The translations under genes and the position numbers were made by a program. A stretch of DNA of 64,000 nt. It comes from Pectobacterium zantedeschiae. GTDB taxonomy: Bacteria > Pseudomonadota > Gammaproteobacteria > Enterobacterales > Enterobacteriaceae. This document shows positions 1 through 9,828 of this stretch, piece after piece. Below the pieces are notes generated by a model that did not search any database, had not been told where the DNA came from, and saw only the letters and a list, made by a program, of their open reading frames with translations. The stretch is taken from the NCBI RefSeq assembly GCF_004137795.1, contig NZ_NWTM01000001.1, positions 981,229 through 1,045,228 on the forward strand, given 5' to 3'. Each line of letters starts with the position of its first letter. The first letter of the stretch is position 1.

Positions 1-106
1 AGGCTGGTACGGCAAATGGACGCGTGGTCGGATGATTCAGTTCAACACCGCCTCGCCTTATAAAAGTGCTGCCGGACGCCTGCGAGCATGGGAGAAAAAC
101 CAATAA
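1..106 (+). CDS. 3' end of an unidentified gene (partial)
   Basis: An open frame enters from the left edge and stops with TAA at 104-106, giving about 34 C-terminal residues that include GWYGKWTRGRMIQFN and end RLRAWEKNQ. The tail is rich in Trp, Arg and Lys. No family could be recognised from this fragment. It is called coding because the frame is open from the first complete codon and the composition looks protein-like, but it could be chance. Confidence 0.45.
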   Translation, partial: GWYGKWTRGRMIQFNTASPYKSAAGRLRAWEKNQ

Positions 107-278
107 CGGTTTGATAGTAAATCAAAATGATTTTTGGCCTTACCTTTCCTTTTTGAGGTGTGCATTCGCGACGTTTTTCAGACAAAACCTTACATATTCC
201 CCCTGTTTGACTGTTCTATACTCAGTAATAAGCAAGGTAAGTTTTACTGGCAGATGAGATGAATAGGGGGAAAGAAAA

Positions 279-506
279 ATGATTGGTCTCAACCTAGTTT
301 CTCCAGTGTCATATTACGCCACGCCTGACAAACTTGATTATGTCCAAGGCATTTCCCGCTCGTCGCAGCTGTCTGGTTACCCTAATCAGGACGCTTCTAC
401 CCGAACGCGGATAGCGTACGAAAATAGTGGTTCAGTCTTCAAGCCACCAATAGCTGATGGTGTGAACCGCCCAACGGCAACTAACCAGCTTAACGTTTAC
501 GTTTAA
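279..506 (+). CDS. Small hypothetical protein (75 aa)
   Basis: A 75-residue ORF starts with ATG after a purine-rich stretch (AGGGGGAAAGAAAA) that could serve as ribosome binding site. The product starts MIGLNLVSPVSYYATPDKLD and is rich in Ser, Thr, Asn and Tyr. It has no signal peptide, membrane segment or cysteine, and looks disordered. I do not recognise the family. It stands alone, 170 bases after the preceding partial gene and followed by about 400 bases without a gene, so it would be monocistronic. The RBS is the main support. Confidence 0.5.
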   Translation: MIGLNLVSPVSYYATPDKLDYVQGISRSSQLSGYPNQDASTRTRIAYENSGSVFKPPIADGVNRPTATNQLNVYV

Positions 507-912
507 ATTCCCTACAAACATGGGCAATCACGTGCTGTAAACGATCGTTTTCGGTGCGTGTTTTGCCCACGTTGCCTTTACGTATCCTCATAAAAGCACC
601 TTTATCGCATATTCATCAAACCCGTCGCGTTTCCATCACCTTTTTTCTCCCCCTGTCCGTCATTTACTGGTTTTCATTATGAAACCCGGTTAATTCATGA
701 TTAACCCCATGATTAATCAACATTACATAATTCTTACGATATACTTTCGATTTGCTGCTTTTTGACATATTTCATCACATTTTCTTTTATTCCATAGTAT
801 TGGAATGAATATTGCTGCTATTTTCCCTTCTTTAACAAAGACATGACCTGGATAAGGTTCCTCTGGTGCTGTTGTTAATAACCAACAACGTTAATAACAA
901 CAAGATTCAATC
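507..912. other. AT-rich intergenic stretch
   Basis: About 400 bases with short homopolymer runs and no ORF of note. No convincing terminator, RNA gene or operator was seen. It probably carries promoter sequence for the downstream exported peptidase. Confidence 0.5.
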
Positions 913-1051
913 CATACCCCAAATAATTCGAGTTGCAGGGCAAAACGTTAGCGGTTTTGAACAACGCAAAGCGTTGGCCCCAACGAGGTTCACGTAAGTG
1001 TGCCGAGTAGCGCAGCCAATGCACATGCAGCTTGAAGTATTACGGGTATAT
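913..1051. repeat. Enterobacterial inverted-repeat intergenic element (ERIC/MITE-like)
   Basis: The ends form imperfect terminal inverted repeats. The left arm reads ATACCCCAAATAATTCGAG then TTGCA. The reverse complement of the right arm reads TATACCCGTAATACTTCAAG then CTGCA, so roughly 20 of 25 positions agree. The interior (GTTTTGAACAACGCAAAGCG and following) is GC-richer and can fold. From memory this matches a dispersed element common in Pectobacterium, Yersinia, Serratia and Photorhabdus genomes. It ends 23 bases before the peptidase start, so it should be transcribed into that mRNA leader. Confidence 0.7.
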
Positions 1052-1074
1052 AACGAGAAAAGGGAGTGGAGTGT

Positions 1075-3027
1075 ATGTTGAAGCAAGTAGCTGTTGCGGT
1101 AGGGATGGCGTGTTTATGTGTTCCTGCCTGGGCTTATGATTATGGTGACTATGCGCGCGAGACGGTGGATACGCTCATTAACGATTACCCGGGGCGCTAT
1201 CGCGATACGGCAAACTTTGCCGGAGCTGCGGACTGGATGACGCAGCGTATGGCGCCCGGTTATACCACTGTCAGGCAGGATTTTTCCTGGACGGCAAGCG
1301 GTACGACGCGTTCGTCACAAAACGTGCTGGCCTCTAATGTCGGACTGAGCAGCGAATACATCATTACCGGCGCGCACTTTGATACCTTTTTCGGACGGCC
1401 AACGCTACAAGGGCTGGATGACAACGCATCAGGTGCTGCCATTCTGACGGAAGTGGCGCGTAATTTTAGCGGTATCCAGACGGAAAAAACGCTGGTTTTT
1501 GCCGCCTTTGGCGCAGAAGAAGAGGGGCTACGAGGTTCGCGCGCGATGGTTAACGATCTGATTGCGCAAGGAACCGCAGGCGACCTTAAGGCCATGATTA
1601 ACATGGACAGTATGATCACTGGCGACAAACTTTACGCTCATGCTGGCGATAACAGTGTCGCGAATCCCGCTCTGGCAAGCCTGCGTGAGCAGACGCTGCG
1701 TATTGCGAACGAACTGGGGATCGAGCTGTTTACCAATCCGGGATTGAATGCAAGTTATCCGGCGGGGACGGGCTGTTGCAGTGATGGCGATAGCTTCAAC
1801 GCGGCGTTCGATATTCCCGTGCTCTATATGGAGGCCACCAACTGGGATATTGGCGATCAGGATGGCTATGAGCAAACCACGAATCCCGCAGTGCCGGGCG
1901 GGGCAACATGGCATAACCCAACTGTTGATAACGAAGCCTTTCTGACTAGCGTGTTCGGACAAGAGCGTATCGATCAGCGCCTGCGAGATGTTTCACGGCT
2001 GGTGACACGACTGCTGCTGGAACTCTCCAATACTGATTTGCTGCATTCGGCGTATTCCGCTGCCGCGATGCAACAGGCGATGGAAGAGAGCCTGAAGCGT
2101 CAGCACCAATCATTGAGTGATTTGCATAACCAACGCTGGCTGCTATTGCAAAATACCACTCGTAACGTGGGCACGCTGGATACGGCGGTCGGGATTGAGG
2201 GCGATGTTACTCCGTCAAATGGCTATGACCGCGCACCACAGCAGCGTTCTCGGCAGGCGATGGCTTATGCTCTGGTGGATTATCAATTAAGTGACAGTGT
2301 CATGATTGGTGGTAGCCTGAGCCTGCTGCGCAGCAAGGATAAGCTTGAGCGCAATGGACATATTGAAAGCGATACCTGGCAAGCCGGTGTCTATGGTTTG
2401 CTGAATCAGGGCGGACCGGCCTGGTTGGGTAGCGAAGTGACGGCGGGGCGGTCGGCGATTGAATCACGTCGCTCGGTTTATCTGCAATCGGCGGGCGGCC
2501 CGGTTCTGTTGGACAACCTGCTGGATGGCAACACCGAAGCGCAGTTCGTCGGTGCCCGCGTGACTGGTGGTTATGATTTCTCGATAAGTGGCCTGCGCAC
2601 CGGCCCGATTGTTGGGCTAGATTATGCGCGTTATCGTATCAACGCGTTTGATGACAAAGGCAACCTGCGGACGGGTGTACGGTATGAAAAACAGGATGTC
2701 GATTCACTGGAGGCCACTCTGGGTTGGCGCGTGCGGGGCAAGGTGGAGTTCAGTAACACGATGTCGCTACAGCCTTATGCGACAGTGGCGTGGGTGCGTG
2801 AATTGGCCGATGGGCTCGATTCCAGTTTTACCGTAAAAGATCATGTCGATGGTGCAAACCGCCGTATTGCCGTGGGAGAGCAGGATAAGAATTTCGGCAA
2901 GGCGACGGTTGGTGTGCAGTGGCTTGCCGCAGAGAATCTGAATCTGTACTCCGAAATCGGTAGTCGTTTTGGTCATCGGGATGGCGATCAAACGCGCTAT
3001 AGCGTGGGCGTACAGTGGCAATTTTAA
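1075..3027 (+). CDS. Exported M28-family aminopeptidase with C-terminal autotransporter barrel
   Basis: A 650-residue protein with a signal peptide of about 20 residues (MLKQVAVAVGMACLC..AWA). Residues about 25-320 carry the M28 two-zinc peptidase signature: GAHFDT, LDDNASG, EEEGLRGS, NMDSM and a late TWHNPTVD segment supplying the last His. The remainder up to the terminal aromatic YSVGVQWQF is an autotransporter beta-barrel that should insert in the outer membrane and expose the peptidase. A GTG nine bases earlier is in frame, but it lies within the AGGGAGTGGAG Shine-Dalgarno region, so ATG 1075 is preferred. It is monocistronic. Substrate unknown; a nutritional or host-protein-degrading exopeptidase is inferred. 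Confidence 0.88.
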   Translation: MLKQVAVAVGMACLCVPAWAYDYGDYARETVDTLINDYPGRYRDTANFAGAADWMTQRMAPGYTTVRQDFSWTASGTTRSSQNVLASNVGLSSEYIITGAHFDTFFGRPTLQGLDDNASGAAILTEVARNFSGIQTEKTLVFAAFGAEEEGLRGSRAMVNDLIAQGTAGDLKAMINMDSMITGDKLYAHAGDNSVANPALASLREQTLRIANELGIELFTNPGLNASYPAGTGCCSDGDSFNAAFDIPVLYMEATNWDIGDQDGYEQTTNPAVPGGATWHNPTVDNEAFLTSVFGQERIDQRLRDVSRLVTRLLLELSNTDLLHSAYSAAAMQQAMEESLKRQHQSLSDLHNQRWLLLQNTTRNVGTLDTAVGIEGDVTPSNGYDRAPQQRSRQAMAYALVDYQLSDSVMIGGSLSLLRSKDKLERNGHIESDTWQAGVYGLLNQGGPAWLGSEVTAGRSAIESRRSVYLQSAGGPVLLDNLLDGNTEAQFVGARVTGGYDFSISGLRTGPIVGLDYARYRINAFDDKGNLRTGVRYEKQDVDSLEATLGWRVRGKVEFSNTMSLQPYATVAWVRELADGLDSSFTVKDHVDGANRRIAVGEQDKNFGKATVGVQWLAAENLNLYSEIGSRFGHRDGDQTRYSVGVQWQF

Positions 3028-3086
3028 GTCTGTTGCCGTTGCCTGAAAACGGGCTTAGTGGCTGAAGTTGAAATGAGGCGTTAAAA

Positions 3087-3106
3087 CGGGGTCTGTAACG
3101 ACCCCG
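3087..3106 (-). terminator. Intrinsic terminator of ascG
   Basis: CGGGGTC, a TGTAAC loop, then GACCCCG form a 7-bp GC stem. Read on the minus strand it is followed by TTTT, so it suits ascG. The plus-strand side has no T run, but the stem may also slow transcription from the peptidase gene. Confidence 0.6.
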
Positions 3107-3127
3107 AATTGAGAGCAGGCGGGTCGG

Positions 3128-4141
3128 TTACCCGTACGGCCCGTTCTGAATCGAGTCCCTGACCTGCAGCTCAGATAAGAACAGGTTTTCTTTCGAGAAA
3201 TAACCGCCGTCCAGCATCGCGATCAGGCGGTTAATCACTTCGTTGATCATATCGCTCACCGGATCTTTTACGCTGGAGAGTGACGGTTTTAAAAACGGAG
3301 CCGTGGGAATATCGTCAAATCCGACCACAGAGACGTCGCTGGGTACGGCAACGCCAGCGTCATCCAGCGCTTTTATCGCGCCAATCGCCATATCGTCATT
3401 ACTGGCAAGAACGGCGCTGAACGATACCTGACTATCGCGCAGGGTGGTAATGGCGAGCGAACCGCAGCGCGGTGTCCATTTTCCCCTCACAATCAGTTCG
3501 TCCCGCACCGCGATGTTGGCTGCTGTCAGTGCCTCTTTATAGCCGGAAAGTCGTTCAATAGCGGTCGGTGAATCCAGTGAACCAGTGATAAAAGCGATAT
3601 CTTTATGACCGCGTGCAATCAGATGCTGTGTGGCGTTGTAGCTGGAACCTTTGTGATCGCAGCAGATGCAGTGGCTTTGGTGTTTACGCAGTTTACGGTT
3701 GACCACCATGATCGGCTGCTTGTGCTTATCGATGATGTCATCCATCTCATCTACAGTGAGAAAACGGGGGTAGATGATAATCGCATCGCAGCGTAAACCG
3801 AGCAGAAATTGGATGGCGTCGCGTTCTTCATCGGCGCTGTGTTTGCCGTCGACCAGAATTAACTGACGCCCATTGTCTTCGAGCTTCTTGGCGGCCTGTG
3901 ACAGCAGTTCGTTAAAATAGCTGCCGTGATAGAGCGTATTCGTCACCACCAAACCGATGCAGGCTGATTTGCTGGTCGCCAGATTCCGTGCCAGTAAATT
4001 TGGCTGATATCCCGTCTCCTCAATGGCTTGATAGACCAGTGCTTTGGTTTCTTCACTGGTATAGCCTTTGCCTGAAAGCACGCGCGACACCGTCGCTTTT
4101 GATACGCCTGCTTTCTTCGCCACTTCCTGCATTGTCGACAT
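3128..4141 (-). CDS. ascG: AscG, LacI-family repressor of the aryl-beta-glucoside operon
   Basis: A 337-residue LacI/GalR repressor. Residues 1-25 are the helix-turn-helix (MSTMQEVAKKAGVSKATVSR), followed by the hinge (YQPNLLARNLA) and a periplasmic-binding-protein-like effector domain (GLVVTNTLYHGSYF, VVGFDDIPTAPF). The sequence matches E. coli AscG closely as recalled. ATG 4141 is chosen over upstream in-frame ATGs because it opens exactly at the conserved N-terminus and is preceded by AGGATGTCCC. It is divergent from ascFB and presumably represses that operon until the phosphorylated glucoside or a derivative is bound. Confidence 0.93.
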   Translation of the reverse strand: MSTMQEVAKKAGVSKATVSRVLSGKGYTSEETKALVYQAIEETGYQPNLLARNLATSKSACIGLVVTNTLYHGSYFNELLSQAAKKLEDNGRQLILVDGKHSADEERDAIQFLLGLRCDAIIIYPRFLTVDEMDDIIDKHKQPIMVVNRKLRKHQSHCICCDHKGSSYNATQHLIARGHKDIAFITGSLDSPTAIERLSGYKEALTAANIAVRDELIVRGKWTPRCGSLAITTLRDSQVSFSAVLASNDDMAIGAIKALDDAGVAVPSDVSVVGFDDIPTAPFLKPSLSSVKDPVSDMINEVINRLIAMLDGGYFSKENLFLSELQVRDSIQNGPYG

Positions 4142-4252
4142 GGGACATCCTGATACGTTGAACACGAACGCCATTTTACACATTTTATGCTGCTGGCAGC
4201 AGGGTGATACATGCAGAGCCAATGTGAGCGGGAGAGGGATTACGTGCATCAT

Positions 4253-4268
4253 GGCGATCGTGGTCACA
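4253..4268. promoter_or_regulatory. Possible CRP half-matched site
   Basis: GGCGA, six bases, then TCACA resembles TGTGA-N6-TCACA with one perfect half and one weak half, in the ascG-ascF intergenic region. PTS sugar operons are commonly CRP-activated, but the weak left half makes this tentative. Confidence 0.25.
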
Positions 4269-4327
4269 TAAGTAAAATATTTGTAATTAATCTATTGAAA
4301 TAAATTCAGCATATAAACACTATCATG

Positions 4328-4341
4328 TGGAACCGGTTACC
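4328..4341. promoter_or_regulatory. AscG-type operator palindrome
   Basis: TGGAACCGGTTACC has the perfect AACCGGTT core typical of LacI/GalR operators and resembles the E. coli AscG operator TGAAACCGGTTTCA. It lies between divergent ascG and ascF, about 165 bases upstream of ascF, where it could control both promoters. Confidence 0.65.
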
Positions 4342-4504
4342 CATCGGCGTTTCATCACGTTGCATGGAGCAGGGATACCGGCATGAATACTTTCATAACT
4401 GTATGAAGTTGAATAATAAATGCGCGTACACTAAACAATGATCTCGCGGTGAGCGGCTTGTTGAATCCTGTGTAACGTGCGCGATTACGAGAGATTGTCT
4501 ATCC

Positions 4505-5965
4505 ATGTCAAAGAATTATGCGGCTGTATCCCGTTCGATCGTTGATGCTATCGGTGGCGCTAATAACATCGCTGCCGTGACGCATTGTATGACCCGTCTG
4601 CGTTTTGTGCTTAAAGACAATGATGCGGCGAATGTCGCCGAATTGAAGGCGATCGGCGGCGTACTGGGCGTGGTGAAAAACGATAACCAGTGTCAGGTCA
4701 TCATCGGCAATACCGTTTCCCAGGCTTACGCCGAGGTGGTTAAGCTGCTACCGGAAGGCGCGGCGGCTGAAAAAACGATGCCAGTGAACAACAAAATTAC
4801 GCTGCGACGCATAGGTGCAGGCATTCTGGATGCGCTGATTGGCACGATGTCACCGCTTATTCCGGCGATTATTGGCGGTTCGATGGTGAAATTACTTGCC
4901 ATGATCCTGGATATGACCGGGCTATTTGAGAAGGGCGCGTCGACGATAACGATTCTGAACGTGATTGGTGACGGCGCGTTCTTCTTCCTGCCGATCATGG
5001 TGGCGGCGTCTGCGGCGGTAAAATTCAAAACCAATATGTCGCTGGCGATTGCTATCGCCGGGGTATTGGTGCACCCGACGTTTATCGATCTAATGGCAAA
5101 AGCAGCACAGGGTCAGCAGGTAGTGTTTATGGGGCTATCGGTCACCGCGGTAAAATATACCTATACCGTGATTCCGGCGCTGTGTATGACCTGGATTCTG
5201 TCTTATATTGAAAAATGGGTAGACCGCATTACGCCAGCCGTCACCAAAAACTTCCTCAAGCCGATGTTAATCGTGCTGATTGCGTCCCCGATTGCCATTA
5301 TGCTCATCGGCCCGATTGGGATCTGGATCGGTAGCGGCATTTCTGCGGTGGTGTACACCGTGCATGGCTATCTGGGCTGGCTGTCCGTTGCCATCATGGG
5401 GGCAATTTGGCCGTTGCTGGTTATGACGGGTATGCACCGCGTGTTTACGCCGACCATTATTCAAACCATTGCTGAAACGGGCAAAGAGGGCATGGTTATG
5501 CCGTCTGAAATCGGCGCGAATCTGTCGCTGGGCGGCTCATCACTGGCTGTGGCCTGGCGTACTAAAAACCCGGAACTGCGCCAGACGGCGCTGGCGGCCG
5601 CAGCATCAGCCATTGTTGCTGGGATCTCTGAGCCCGCATTGTACGGTGTGGCATTGCGCCTGAAACGTCCGCTAATCGCCTGCTTAATCACCGGCTTTAT
5701 TTGTGGTGCCGTCGCCGGAATCGGCGGGTTGGCAAGCCATTCAATGGCATCGCCGGGGCTATTCACCAGCGTACAGTTCTTCGATCCTACCAATCCGATG
5801 AGCATTGCCTGGGTATTCGGCGTCATGATTCTGTCTGTTGTAATTTCCTTCTTCGTGACCTTGCTGCTGGGTTTTGAAGACATTCCGGTAGAAGAGAAGC
5901 CGGAAGAAAAACGAGTACAGAATGATGAGGTTTCCGCGCCGCAGCACGCAGCGAACACGAATTAA
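4505..5965 (+). CDS. ascF: AscF, beta-glucoside-specific PTS enzyme IIBC
   Basis: A 486-residue inner-membrane transporter that imports and phosphorylates aryl-beta-glucosides such as arbutin, salicin and cellobiose. Residues 1-85 form the EIIB domain with the phospho-cysteine C28 in AVTHCMTRLRF. The rest is the multi-spanning EIIC domain, with RRIGAGILDALIGTMSPLIP and the ISEPALYGV motif near residue 375. No EIIA domain is fused, so phosphate must come from another glucose/glucoside EIIA. It matches E. coli AscF almost throughout as recalled. It is followed 30 bases later by ascB in the same operon and is divergent from its repressor. Confidence 0.95.
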   Translation: MSKNYAAVSRSIVDAIGGANNIAAVTHCMTRLRFVLKDNDAANVAELKAIGGVLGVVKNDNQCQVIIGNTVSQAYAEVVKLLPEGAAAEKTMPVNNKITLRRIGAGILDALIGTMSPLIPAIIGGSMVKLLAMILDMTGLFEKGASTITILNVIGDGAFFFLPIMVAASAAVKFKTNMSLAIAIAGVLVHPTFIDLMAKAAQGQQVVFMGLSVTAVKYTYTVIPALCMTWILSYIEKWVDRITPAVTKNFLKPMLIVLIASPIAIMLIGPIGIWIGSGISAVVYTVHGYLGWLSVAIMGAIWPLLVMTGMHRVFTPTIIQTIAETGKEGMVMPSEIGANLSLGGSSLAVAWRTKNPELRQTALAAAASAIVAGISEPALYGVALRLKRPLIACLITGFICGAVAGIGGLASHSMASPGLFTSVQFFDPTNPMSIAWVFGVMILSVVISFFVTLLLGFEDIPVEEKPEEKRVQNDEVSAPQHAANTN

Positions 5966-5992
5966 ATGAAGCACTAATACGAAGGAGAATAG

Positions 5993-7426
<1,434 letters not shown>

Positions 7427-7456
7427 ATGGAATAATGCAGTTTAGCTATTCTTGTT

Positions 7457-7493
7457 ATAGCCCCCTGACGGTAGCGTCTGGGGGCTATTTTTT
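7457..7493 (+). terminator. Intrinsic terminator after ascB
   Basis: The stem AGCCCCCTGACG pairs with CGTCTGGGGGCT (one T-T mismatch) around a GTAG loop and is followed by ATTTTTTAT. It ends the ascFB transcript. Confidence 0.9.
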
Positions 7494-7657
7494 ATCCGTA
7501 GATAAAAGTTAGATCGTTTGAGTTTGTTTGATTATTCATAATCGAGCGGGTAGATTATGCTGTAAAGTGCATTATCGAGCTTAATCGAGCATCACTGTCT
7601 ATCAACGTCAATTCCCCAAAATGCTGTTATGCAAACGCGATAGGAAGGTAAAACACC

Positions 7658-8455
7658 ATGAGTCAGTCGCTTCCCGATATTGCCTTTTTTCATGAGCTTG
7701 CCACGTTAGCGAGTCAGGAAACGTTGCCGCGTTTTCGTTCTCTCAAAACCAACCAAATTGAAACGAAGCCAAAAGAGGGATTTCGCTTTGATCCAGTTAC
7801 GGAAGCCGATCGGGAGGCTGAGCGGGTAATACGTGAGCACATCACGCGGCATTATCCCGATCACGCGATTCTGGGGGAAGAATTTGGTCTGAGCGGCGAA
7901 GGACCTGTGCGCTGGGTTTTAGATCCGGTCGATGGTACCCGACCTTTTTTATGCGGTTTACCCGTGTGGGGAACACTTATCGGTCTGTTGCATTATGAGC
8001 GAGCAGTGATGGGAATGATGAGCCAGCCTTTTACCGGAGAGCGCTTCTGGGCTGATGGTTCACAAGCCTGGCGTAGCGACTGGCAGGGAGAAACACGCTT
8101 AAGTACGCGTAAAAGTGTATCGCTTGAACAAGCGATTCTTCATACCACTGCGCCGGAAGCACTGGGCATGCATCCAACCGTTCGCTTTGCAGAACTCAGC
8201 GAAAGCACACTTATGACGCGCTATGGCGGTGAATGTTACGCCATGGCAATGCTGGCAGCAGGCCAGATTGATATCTGCGTGGAGTTTTCATTGCAGCCTT
8301 ATGACATTGTCGCGCTGATCCCGATTATTGAGCAGGCGGGTGGCATCATCACCGATCTCAACGGGCAACGTGCGGAAGCGGGGGGCACAGTGGTCGCAAC
8401 GGGTAACCCAGATCTGCACCCGCAGGTTTTAGCGATTCTGAACGGATCGCGGTAA
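7658..8455 (+). CDS. Inositol-monophosphatase-family phosphatase, probably histidinol-phosphatase (HisN-type)
   Basis: A 265-residue Mg-dependent phosphatase of the FIG/inositol monophosphatase superfamily. Metal-binding motifs are GEEFG at 73-77 and DPVDGTRPF from residue 89, with a late metal Asp in PYDIVALIPIIEQAGG. The DPVDGTRPF variant and the length match proteins annotated as HisN-type histidinol-phosphatases, but substrate cannot be fixed from sequence. E. coli uses the unrelated HisB for this step, so it may be a side-activity or salvage phosphatase. It has its own upstream region and is followed 61 bases later by a VOC gene, perhaps co-transcribed. Confidence 0.8.
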   Translation: MSQSLPDIAFFHELATLASQETLPRFRSLKTNQIETKPKEGFRFDPVTEADREAERVIREHITRHYPDHAILGEEFGLSGEGPVRWVLDPVDGTRPFLCGLPVWGTLIGLLHYERAVMGMMSQPFTGERFWADGSQAWRSDWQGETRLSTRKSVSLEQAILHTTAPEALGMHPTVRFAELSESTLMTRYGGECYAMAMLAAGQIDICVEFSLQPYDIVALIPIIEQAGGIITDLNGQRAEAGGTVVATGNPDLHPQVLAILNGSR

Positions 8456-8516
8456 TTGTCGCTGGCTCGTATAACAGACGATGGCGATGTGAAAGACAAC
8501 GGTTAAAGAAGGAATC

Positions 8517-8906
8517 ATGATGAAAGTGGCACACGTTGCGTTATGGACGGCCGATCTGGCCGCGCAGGCGGTATTTTGGCAAGAATTCTTCGCCGCACAG
8601 GTGGGAGAAAAATATGTAAGCCGCAATCGCCCAGGGTTTGAATCGCATTTCGTTCAATTGGGTGAAGGGGCATCCATTGAGCTCATGACGCTGCCAGTGC
8701 TGGCGGCAGCCTTAACCAATAAAGAGGGTTGCGGCTGGGCGCATGTGGCGATTTCGGTTGGCAGCAAGGCAGATGTGGAGGCGTTAGCCAGCAAAGCAGC
8801 GGAACGCGGTATTTTGATTGCGCCGCCTCGCATGACAGGGGACGGTTTTTATGAAGCGATCGTCAGCGACCCTGATGGTAATCTAATCGAGATAACGTCA
8901 GACTAA
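8517..8906 (+). CDS. VOC (glyoxalase/bleomycin-resistance fold) family protein
   Basis: A 129-residue protein with the paired beta-alpha-beta-beta-beta modules of the vicinal oxygen chelate fold. Visible elements are an N-terminal KVAHVALWTADLAAQAVFW, a central HVAIS and a C-terminal SDPDGNLIEIT. Candidate metal ligands are the first His (H6), the HVAIS His and the Glu in LIEI. AAGAAGGAATC precedes the ATG, and a second ATG directly follows it. It lies between the HisN-type phosphatase and an unknown gene on the same strand. Substrate unknown. Confidence 0.85.
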   Translation: MMKVAHVALWTADLAAQAVFWQEFFAAQVGEKYVSRNRPGFESHFVQLGEGASIELMTLPVLAAALTNKEGCGWAHVAISVGSKADVEALASKAAERGILIAPPRMTGDGFYEAIVSDPDGNLIEITSD

Positions 8907-8923
8907 TTCGGGAATCGTTTTGT

Positions 8924-9340
8924 ATGCTGCACAAACTGTCATCATTCGATCGACAACATCGCGCGATGTTGATTTGCGCCGGTGAAATTCGGTTTGGCCC
9001 ACCTTATTTTTCGCTATCGATCGACGGCAAAGCATTGGAGGAACGCGTTTTCGGCAAGGAGATGCTGTGGTCGCCGGATTCTCGCTACCTTGTTGTACAA
9101 GAGTGGCTCTCTACGGTGGAACGCGATGGCCCACAAACGGCTTTACTCTGTATTGATGTGCTCGAAGAAAAGCAGTGCCAGGTTTCTCAGGCTGCGGGGG
9201 GATTTATCGTTCCCGTACGCTTCGAGGACGATAAGTTGATCTATGAAAAACAGTATTTTGGTGGGGAAAGAAACGGCATTACGGAATACGAGATCCCATT
9301 TACCGCGCTTCCTCGTTGGACTACGCTACGGCTACATTAA
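8924..9340 (+). CDS. Conserved-looking hypothetical protein (138 aa)
   Basis: A 138-residue soluble protein without signal peptide. It contains GPPYFSLSIDGK, MLWSPDSRYLVVQEW and KLIYEKQYFGGERNG, a beta-rich pattern reminiscent of a WD/beta-propeller blade (WSPDSRYL), but too short for a propeller. I do not recognise a named family. It starts 17 bases after the VOC gene and may share its operon. Its last 158 bases recur, about 90% identical, at 11079-11235. Just beyond its stop, another frame stays open to 9428 and could be the remnant of a further gene. Confidence 0.6.
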   Translation: MLHKLSSFDRQHRAMLICAGEIRFGPPYFSLSIDGKALEERVFGKEMLWSPDSRYLVVQEWLSTVERDGPQTALLCIDVLEEKQCQVSQAAGGFIVPVRFEDDKLIYEKQYFGGERNGITEYEIPFTALPRWTTLRLH

Positions 9341-9665
9341 CGACTCAATCTTCCCAATGGAACAAGGCATCGAACTGTGTGAAATCGCGATCCGTGAGTA
9401 CCGTCGGTACGCGAGTTCCGATGAGTAGTGGCGATGTCAACTGCCCCTTATAAGCGCGAATGAGTCCACACTTTTCCCGTTCTGGCTGAGCCTACCGGCT
9501 TAACGCAATAACGGCGGGTGTCTCTAGCCTATCGCACATTTCCTGTTCTGGAAGCGCCTGAGAACCGCCGCGAGCGTGCCAGTTTCTCTCACTTTCCTAA
9601 CACGTTACGAAGAGTCCCCCAAGGGCTAGTGTAAGTTTCTTAATATTATTATACAAAACCAAACC

Positions 9666-9684
9666 CGTAATGATTCTCATATTT
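9666..9684. promoter_or_regulatory. Weak Fur-box-like sequence
   Basis: CGTAATGATTCTCATATTT agrees with the 19-base Fur consensus GATAATGATAATCATTATC at about 12 positions, including TAATGAT and TCAT. It sits three bases upstream of the Zur-like box. Fur and Zur sites resemble each other, so this may not be functional. Confidence 0.25.
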
Positions 9685-9687
9685 TAA

Positions 9688-9704
9688 TTGTTATGTTATA
9701 ACAT
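9688..9704. promoter_or_regulatory. Zur (zinc-uptake regulator) binding site
   Basis: TTGTTATGTTATAACAT matches the enterobacterial Zur core ATGTTATANTATAACAT with two mismatches and keeps the dyad. It is about 125 bases upstream of a COG0523 GTPase, a family repeatedly found in Zur regulons. De-repression under zinc starvation is inferred. Confidence 0.7.
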
Positions 9705-9828
9705 ACCAATTACTGGGTGGGGAGATAATCACGCGAGTGTTTAAAAGAGAAATATTCAGGGTGACGAATCATCCCGAAGCAGAAAAGTAAAACTGCAAAT
9801 GACCTTAAATTATCAGAGAGTGTGAAAT

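Larger units (their letters stand above)
9341..9828. other. Intergenic region upstream of the COG0523 GTPase
   Basis: About 490 bases without a convincing gene. A frame overlapping the previous gene stays open to a stop at 9428 (tail GIELCEIAIREYRRYASSDE) and may be a gene remnant. The AT-rich 3' part holds the Zur-like and Fur-like sites described separately and presumably the promoter of the GTPase gene. Confidence 0.5.

Noticed and set aside
1066-1074. GTG start for the exported peptidase
   Set aside because: This GTG lies inside the SD region of ATG 1075 and adds three residues before a normal signal peptide.
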